NCBI RefSeq assembly: GCF_001540865.1
Contig: NC_033637.1
Coordinates: 4,890,058-4,954,057, forward strand
Direction: 5' to 3'
DNA length: 64,000 bases
Origin: Ananas comosus
Taxonomy: Eukaryota > Streptophyta > Magnoliopsida > Poales > Bromeliaceae
Position 1 is the stretch's first letter. The number at the start of each line of letters is the position of its first letter. Position numbers and translations under genes: made by a program. The notes under the pieces are model-generated. The model was given only the letters and a program-made list of their open reading frames with translations. It ran no database searches and was not told the DNA's origin. Shown one piece after another: positions 57,301 through 64,000 of the stretch.

Positions 57301-59583
57301 GAAATTTCAAAGAACTGTGTCCTGCATTTATGCCACTACAGTTTGTTTGACCTGTTGATACAGAAGAAAAAAAGGATAACCACAAGATCATGAGGACAAG
57401 CCGTCAACTGCTGGAGCCCATTATGAACAAAAGATAAGACCATCAACTTAGAAACTTTACGAGTAAGAAATGCTAAAATAATTGATAATCACCTATTGGT
57501 CAATACAAGGGCCTTGGAAATATTGCTGCGGAATTGGGTAACAACAAGGGAAACCACCTAGTAAGATTAAGAGAAAGTTGGAACAAGACTTAAAACTTTC
57601 TTTTGTCAAATTGATGATGTTACTAGAGAACTAGCATTCACCTGATTCATGGGAACATAAGCAAAACCTTTTAGGATAAATACTCTGCGGCTGCCAACCA
57701 GGTCTGGAACTTCTTCAAAAGGGACCTAGTAATTTTTAGTCCAGGTAAACAAAAAATTAGGTGACATTTTACAAAGGAAAATGGCAATAACACAAGTAAA
57801 AGAGGTAATAGATGTTTAACAAACCTTGAAAAAAATAGTGTCAGCTGCAAAACAGTTAAACTGAGTCAGGTTGCTTGATGAAATAATAGAAAATTCTATG
57901 ACTTAAATGTAGATTTTCTTTTGTTGAGGGGAAAGATCTAGAAATATTTTATAGCCCAAAAGTATATGGAAGAAGGAACTAAATTTTATGCCTCCAAACA
58001 AAAATAGAGATTTGAATATTCAGCTAAGTCCTGTTAACAATAAAATTAGGCATTCCAATACATACAACATTTGAAATCTATCTTATGGGAAATGTTCTGC
58101 TTTTCAGAAGCAATTCCATGTGATAAATGAAGACAAGAAGATCAACTGTGGTTTATGGATCCAGATTAGCTAGACCAACTCAAAGCTCCCCTGTTCCAGA
58201 TGCACAGAAAGAATTGCTACAAATTCCGTGAGTCAACCTCTTAGCTACCAAAGTATTATCACCACAAAAGAAGACTGATCAATTGTTCAGGTAAACTGCA
58301 TGACTCACTAAGTCTTATTACAAAATTAGCACCTAATAGGTAACCATAATTAAAGGAAAAAAGAAAAACTGATAATGGAAATAAATGTTGGAATAATTAG
58401 TCTCTTACGCATATTGCAATTGTAACACTAACTTACCTAGTAGGATTTGGCACATAATGGTCAAGTTTCTATCTAACAAATACAAGTCAGTGCAGGACAT
58501 CCAAACAGCACGGTCATATTGGTTTATCTAAACTTTCACGGCTACTATTAGGACTTATAAAATAGCAGATAGTTGGATTATCAAGACATACTGTTTGAAG
58601 ATTGACCAATTGAACGTGCAACTTGCACCAATTTGTCCTTCACAGTCTATGAAATGCAAACAAGAAGAAGAACTCAGTTAGATAAACAGAAACAGAAAGA
58701 GAACAAGTATATAAACCTTAATGAGGTGTCAGTGTACTTGAGCTTATAAGGAAATAGTTCAATCAAGTTAAAAGGTTCAGTTCACCTCATATTCTGCATG
58801 AATTAGAGCTTTATAAGGGAGCTGAAACTCGGTCATGAGCATCCTCTACAGATGTTAGAGAAACACATTTAGGCCTAACCAATCAGAATTTCTCCCAGTT
58901 ATTCCTCATCAGAAGATAGAGAGGACCAACCTGCGATTCGAGGCTTTCAAGGCGAAAACGGTAGCGGAATAAAGTGGTCTCCATAGAAAGGAACCATTTC
59001 CTCAGCTCCTCACTAAGAATCCATCACAAAGCAGAGATCAATACCACAAAATTGAGATCTTTACATCTGAATGCTTCAAAAATGGCTTCAAATACGGTAC
59101 TTACGTTCTACAATACACAAGGCGAAGCACAAAGTGCGATATTATGTCCTTATTCATAACCTCGGCCGGATCCTGATGCCGCATGTTCGTCTTCCACAGC
59201 TCCCTGACCTAATTTTCGCGCAAAAATCAAACATTGCAATCCGCAAACGATCCCGATCAATTCGATTAGAGCTAAACTACAATCAAAATTACCAAATTTT
59301 CCATTTCTTCGGGCTTCTTCCCCCGGGCCAACCCATCCGAGATCCCCTTCAGAACTACAACATACCATACAAAAAATACTCAACTTCAAAGCAAAACCCT
59401 AAACCATCTCCACTCGAAGAAGAGAGATGGGTGATGCTAGGGTTTACCGCGGAGGCGATCGATGGCGTAGAGCTCGAAATCCTCGAGGCGCACCTCGAGG
59501 GGAGGAGCGGAGCGGTAGAGGGAGAGGGTTGGGGTCGGGGACGCGTCGATGGAGGGTTTCCTCTGAGATCGCACGATCTCCAT
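51322..59583 (-). CDS. PRIM2: DNA primase large subunit (PriL/PRIM2), complete, 18 exons
   Basis: This is the regulatory subunit of DNA polymerase alpha-primase; with the small subunit it makes RNA primers for replication in the nucleus. Coding exons: 59448-59583, 59293-59354, 59105-59208, 58931-59012, 58786-58845, 58592-58646, 57825-57844, 57642-57725, 57493-57557, 56249-56297, 56113-56160, 55940-56029, 55793-55852, 55407-55466, 53399-53473, 53222-53307, 51562-51655, 51322-51450. They total 1359 bp (452 residues), every junction is GT-AG and the frame never breaks. Signature text includes SLYRSAPPLEVRLEDFELYA (N-terminus), RHNYGKEGKRTDYTP and NHPNQYF. The four 4Fe-4S cysteines are C278, C357, C373 and C413, spaced as in the human protein. 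The start is set by homology; an in-frame ATG at 59731-59733 lies upstream of the E2F site and is unlikely. Exon 7 is only 20 nt. Confidence 0.96.
52635..53045. mobile_element. Mutator-like MITE in PRIM2 intron 16, 9-bp target duplication
   Basis: The left end GGACTTTTTTTGCATTTAGG and right end CTAAATGCAAAAAAAGCCC are inverted, with arms of about 110 bp. TAAAATAAT occurs at 52626-52634 and 53046-53054; a 9-bp duplication is the mark of Mutator-like elements. The core has three CACGGTGAT(C/T)CAATCACC-type hairpins, as in the element at 32668. It does not disturb the splice sites. Confidence 0.82.
54148..55069. mobile_element. AT-word TIR element in PRIM2 intron 14, about 920 bp
   Basis: The left end GTGGGTGTTTGGCGTAG and right end CTAGGCCAAATGGGCCC are imperfect inverted copies. 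They are followed inward by TTTTGAAAA/TTTTCCAAAA text, and TTA bounds both sides. About 550 bp of the interior is AAATTTTAAATTT text. Similar cores occur at 19138 and 40288 but the ends differ. Confidence 0.65.
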
Positions 59584-59649
59584 TGTCGCGGGAGGAGGGG
59601 GGCGGGAGCGGCGAGGACGGAGACGACGAGTTTTATCCGGAGACGAGGG

Positions 59650-59661
59650 TTTGGCGGGAAA
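59650..59661. promoter_or_regulatory. Perfect E2F/DP site (TTTGGCGGGAAA) in the PRIM2 promoter
   Basis: The 12-bp palindrome-like E2F site lies 67 bp upstream of the PRIM2 ATG. Plant replication genes are commonly driven at G1/S by E2F-DP through such sites. A telo-box (AAACCCTA on the minus strand, 59438-59445) sits at the start of intron 1 and another AAACCCTAAACC lies at 59394-59405. Together they fit a proliferation-linked promoter. Confidence 0.82.
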
Positions 59662-59769
59662 CGACTCCGGTCCGATTCGACCGGGCCGAGTCGAAACGAG
59701 TCGACTCGGACCGGAGTGGGCTTTTCCCTGCATTTGGCCCTAATGCAAACGTTAATTACAAATTAAATT

Positions 59770-60281
59770 GACCCATCTGAATCACAAAGTCGATGAAATT
59801 TGAACTCAAAATTTCTAAAAAATATATAAAATAACTATTTAATGTTTAATTTGTTGTCCAAAGAAATTTTTTGCACACCAGCGATATAAAAAATTAATAG
59901 AAGATCAAATTAACTATTTGTAGAAAATTTCTGCATTCATGTAGTGTAAAAAATCTTATGGTCGTTCCAAAAGTAACTTATTTCATCATGTTGTGTCATT
60001 TTTAGCATTTTCCTACTCGAAATTACAAAATGTCGTTACTCTAATCTCACTATTTGATATGGTACTATACGATAGTGTTCGCACATATAATAACTTTTTA
60101 TTGATCGAAGCAAAATTTATAATTAGAGGGCGTTTCGGTTTGGATTCTCTGTTGGGACTTGACCTCTTTGAGCATGTTATATTCGGCCACTTGGATCAAA
60201 CTGAACTTGCAAAGATAGATTCGATTCTATCGAAACTATTGTTAATTAAACTGCTGTATTTTAGCGAAAATATGAAAACTC
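59770..60281. other. Spacer between PRIM2 promoter and LINE
   Basis: AT-rich spacer. An open plus-strand frame (59993-60301) has no domain and runs into the LINE tail. No repeat was recognised. Confidence 0.4.
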
Positions 60282-63200
60282 TTTTTTTTTTTGAGAAATA
60301 GGTAGCAAGCTACCTGCTTCATTCATTAAGCAAAATGAATTAGGCGTACAGGATGGAAGCAGCTAGAGCCTCCGAAACGAGTCGGCAAAAAATAAAAAAA
60401 CAAAAACAAAAGAAAAATAGAAAAATAAACGAAAAAGAAAAATAAGAAAACTAAACAACACAGAACTTATCGAAGAGCCAAAGTAGACAACGGAGAACAA
60501 AATACGAGGGGAGACGAAATGTGAGTAACTGTCGGTCTAAAGGGTGTCTGTCCAGTCTTTGGTCAGATTAGCAACACGTTCGAGAGCCCGGGAAGCATTG
60601 GGAAGCACTTCACGGAATAAAGTATTGTTGCACTCCGTCCAGACGACCCACCAGATGGCCGCCAAACGAGTAAGACTTTTCGATCTCCTCACGGCATTGG
60701 GGTTGATAGAGGTCTGTGTCCATAGAAAGCTGACATCCCTTGAATCCGATTCAGTTGCATCTGGACCTCCCGCACAAAATAGAAGGTATCTGACAAACAC
60801 ACAATCTCGAAAAAGGTGATCGCACGTTTCTGGTACCAACACACAAAAGATGCAATACTGATCCACAGGGCAGCCCCGGCGAATCAATCTGTCTGCTGTA
60901 AGTAATCTCTTGCGAAGTAGAATCCAAATGAAGATTTTGTGTTTAAGTGGGATTTTTAACGCCCACAGGTGCTCGTACAGAGGGTCTATCTGGCTTGCAT
61001 CAGTGATGAAATCATATATGGATTTAACAGTAAACTCTTGGTTGGCGATCCATCGCCACTTTAGTGTATCCGGTGCGTCACTTGGACAATGCTGAGGGAG
61101 TAGGGTTTTAAGCAGCCTGATCTCCTGATGGTTACCAGCAGCGGTAGCTGTAGCAAATCCTCTGGTTATGAAACGCCATCTCCACCCTATTTCGTTCCAA
61201 CATTGTGAAACAGTGACCTCCCGATTAACGATATTGCAATAGATTCCTGGAAATTGGGTATTGAGGGGGGTTTCTCCGATCCATATATCCGACCACATCC
61301 TGATGTTTTTTCTATCTCCGAGCACATATGAGGCGCCACATTTGAAGACATCTCGACATCTCATTACACTTCTCCACCACTGGGAGTTAGGTCTGAAGGC
61401 TCTTCCCTCGTGTAACGGCCTTCTTCTGGTGTAATATAGTGCTGTGATCAGCCTCCCCCATAATATATACGGCTCTTTGAAAAAGTGCCACCACCATTTG
61501 GTTAAGAGAGCCATATTCATAGCTTCTATATCTTTGATCCCCAGTCCCCCTTCTTTTTTACTTTTGCATATCGATTTCCAGCCTACGAGGCATGCACCCC
61601 CTGAAATTTGGAGCACCCTTTCCAAAAGAAGGATCTTCTGAGTGCTTCAATGCGGTTCAGGACCCATTGCGGCGCTTTGAAAAATGTGAAGTAGAATAAC
61701 GGGAGGTTTGTGAGTACCGAGTTTACGAGGGTTAGTCTTCCCCCCTGTGAGAGCAGTTTTGCCTTCCAACCTTCGATGCGTGTCTCTATTCGATTAACTA
61801 TTGGAGCCCAATCTTCCTTTCGAAGGGATTTGGTGTGTAGCGGCAGCCCCAAGTAGCGAAATGGTAGTTTGCCTACTCTGCAACCCAAAATATCAGCGAG
61901 TCTGTTGGCTTTGCTTGCGTTGGGTCCCAAGTAGTGAAGTTCCGTCTTGTTCAGATTTATCTTGAGACCAGAGGCCCATTCAAACATCTTCCAGAGGAAC
62001 AATAGATTACGCATACCGGATTTCTTTGGCTCGGAGAAGAAAATTGTATCATCCGCGTATTGGAGAAGCACTGTTTGACAATCTATGGTTGGTCCAATAC
62101 CCTGGAGCAGGTTATTACCCCTGGCTGCTTCCGTGAGTCTAGCCAAACAATCGGCCACCAATATGAATAGGTAGGGAGAAAGTGGGTCCCCCTGCCTCAG
62201 TCCCTTCCTTGTTTTCAGCCACGTTGTCGGCGAGCCGTTTACTAAAATGGCGATTTTAGCGTTACATATACATTGTTCAATCCAGGTCCACCATTTGTCG
62301 CTGAATCCGAGCCACCGCATTATGCTTTGCAGGAAGGTCCAGCTCACCTTATCGTAAGCTTTCTCGAAGTCGACCTTAATGCTGACGCACTCCTTGGATT
62401 TTGCGCACCAGCTGAGAAGTTCACTAGCGGTGACAAAAAAGTCAGCTAGTAGTCGATCTTTCAGAAACGCCGATTGTGATGGAGAAATGATCGTCGGTAA
62501 AATGTACGCGAGTCTGTTCGCAAGCACTTTAGAGATGATCTTTTGAATTCCGTTTATGAGACTTATCGGTCTGAAATCATTAACATGACATGCCCCTTCC
62601 TTTTTAGGAATTAGGCAGACGTAAGAGTAGTCTGTTGGACCCGTAAAGAGGGCGTTATCCTGGAGATCTATGAAGATATTAAAAATGTTATCCTTAACCG
62701 TCTCCCAGAAATGTTGGAAAAAGATAAGCGGGAAACCGTCCGGTCTAGGTGCCTTGTCGCTATCCAGTTGAAAGGTAGCCTTCTTGACTTTTTCCAGTGT
62801 AAAAGGGCTAGTTAGAGAATTCGGGTCAGATAGAGAGTCCGCTCGATACAGGCCAGCCCAATCTCCGTAAGAAGAAGAACCTTCTTCTACCGTCCCAAAA
62901 AGACGTTTGAAGGAGTGAAAGAAATAAGAACTCATTTGGACATCGTTGTTGATTTGTCTTCCAGTATCTTCTTCAATGAATTGTATATTGTTGCTACGCT
63001 TCCGCCCATTAGCCACCGCATGAAAAAATTTTGTGTTATTGTCGCCTTCCTTAAGCCAGTGCTGTTTCGCTCTCGTTTTCCATACGATTTCTTCCTCCTT
63101 AAGGATGAGCTGAAGTTGTGCTTTAAGGTCGACCCGTTTATCCCAAATTTCCTGCGGCAGACTATTCCGTTCCTCTAAAATGTCGATGCTTTTTATTTCC

Positions 63201-64000
63201 TCTTGCATACTCCTTATAGCGTTGGATATACTATGGAAATTCGCCTTACACCATTCCTTCATCCTAGCTCTACAGTGTCTGAGTTTTGCCGTCAGAGTGA
63301 GAATGGCCGACTTCTTATTGGTGACTTCGTTCCACCAGATTGGTACGTTGATAGAGAAGTCCTCCCTAGTGAGCCATACCTTCTCGAACCGAAATCTCCG
63401 CGGAGTGGGCCTACTCCTCGTAGTGAGCACTAAAGGTGTGTGATCGGAGGTAATCCTAGGGAGCGCGGACACCCTGCTGTGCAGAAATGCTTGGTCCCAA
63501 TCCGTTGAGACAAGAAATCTATCTAGCTTGGCCATGGTTGGTGAACGATGCATATTTGACCAAGTGAATTTTTGATTAGAGATGGGCAGGTCGATGGCCT
63601 CAAGATTCGAGATGAGGTCTGAGAACATGGCCATCGCTCTAGTACTCCACGGATTTCCGGTGTGTTCTACCTGATTTCTAGTGAAATTAAAATCCCCACA
63701 AATGACCCAGTTTTGTTTGCACAAATCGCGATTAGAGAGAGGAGTTCAGAACAAAACTCTTATTTCCCGTCCCATGCTGGTGGCCCGTACACGTTTGTCA
63801 GGTAAAAGCTCCTTCCGCTGGGAAAATGCTTCAAATGGAGGGTAAGCGAGTGTTGGCGAACTATTGCCTCCGTACATGTGAAGTTTTTTGAGTTCCAGCA
63901 AGTAAATAACCCACCAGAGGCGCCAATTGCAGGAATAAAGTGGCATCTATCGAAATTCGAGCCGCAACAGGATCGCAGAAACGATCTAGACACTCAAGAA
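60282..64000 (-). mobile_element. L1-type LINE retrotransposon, nearly full 3' part, continues past the window
   Basis: The element reads on the minus strand. Its A-tail is the T-run at 60282-60292, preceded by the terminal GGTAGCTTGCTACCTATTTC (60300-60281 complement), a 3' untranslated region (60293-60536) and the ORF2 region. Endonuclease, reverse transcriptase and C-terminal zinc-knuckle parts are in the L1 order. The 5' end and left target duplication lie outside the window. Fragments with the same 3' end occur at 14019 and 29741. Confidence 0.93.
60537..63993 (-). pseudogene. LINE ORF2 (endonuclease-reverse transcriptase), disrupted
   Basis: Three frame segments make up one ORF2: 63760-63993 (mid-endonuclease, YLTNVYGPPAWDGK), 61583-63724 (end of endonuclease with ICGDFNFTRN, then reverse transcriptase with SPYLFILVADCL and the QYADD catalytic box at 62048-62062) and 60537-61625 (thumb to zf-RVT knuckle, CIFC...CDHLFRDC). 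Breaks are a TAA stop just after WDGK (near 63757), a one-base shift near 63735 and another near 61610, where a run of A after CTCC appears one base short. The core RT motifs are intact. It made the proteins that copy the element into nicked target DNA; this copy cannot now do so alone. Confidence 0.9.

Noticed and set aside
59071..59766. 231-codon plus-strand frame over the start of PRIM2
   Set aside because: Antisense shadow of exons 1-3 and introns. It has no domain, and the minus strand matches primase.

Overview
This window looks like nuclear DNA of a flowering plant, most likely a non-grass monocot (pineapple-like is a guess from overall style, not shown by the sequence). The evidence is spliced GT-AG genes, plant-specific SBP-box and MIKC MADS-box proteins, plant telomere-type TTTAGGG units, and dense small inverted-repeat transposons, SINEs and L1-type LINEs. 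A single N at 29998 marks an assembly join.

Three protein genes can be read with confidence, all on the minus strand. (1) At 1783-1967 is the first coding exon of a SEPALLATA-type MADS-box gene; the rest lies beyond base 1. (2) At 22565-25954 is a complete three-exon SBP-box gene of the SPL16/SPL18 (AtSPL13-clade) type, 372 codons, with a miR156 target site in its last exon. (3) At 51322-59583 is a complete 18-exon gene for the large subunit of DNA primase, 452 codons, with all four iron-sulfur cysteines and a perfect E2F site just upstream of its start. The MADS and SPL genes are neighbours here, as I recall their rice relatives being (OsMADS7/OsSPL16, OsMADS8/OsSPL18). This suggests an old linkage of two flowering and inflorescence regulators, spread about 20 kb apart here by transposons.

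The other roughly 50 kb is mainly transposable elements. They include nine copies of one tRNA-like SINE (several with clear target-site duplications), a nearly full-length but broken L1-type LINE at 60282-64000, two 5'-truncated relatives (14019-14115 and 29741-31149), a small CACTA element nested in the latter, one miniature LTR element (18397-18776), an LTR-retrotransposon end (6170-6590), a 2.2 kb foldback element (33124-35300), Mutator-like miniature elements, and at least eight families of TIR/MITE elements, most with two to five copies. The SINE and the LINE share the same 3' terminal sequence, which suggests the SINE uses this LINE's machinery.

Layout: 1-2123 MADS gene end and promoter; 2124-22560 repeat-rich spacer; 22565-26625 SPL gene and leader; 26630-51320 repeat-rich spacer with a possible promoter-like block (28440-28860), an ACGT-motif island (35880-36470) and two unassigned open frames (48805-49120, 50190-50435); 51322-59661 primase gene and promoter, with two MITEs in its introns; 59770-64000 short spacer and LINE. 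No rRNA gene, convincing tRNA gene or CRISPR array was seen.
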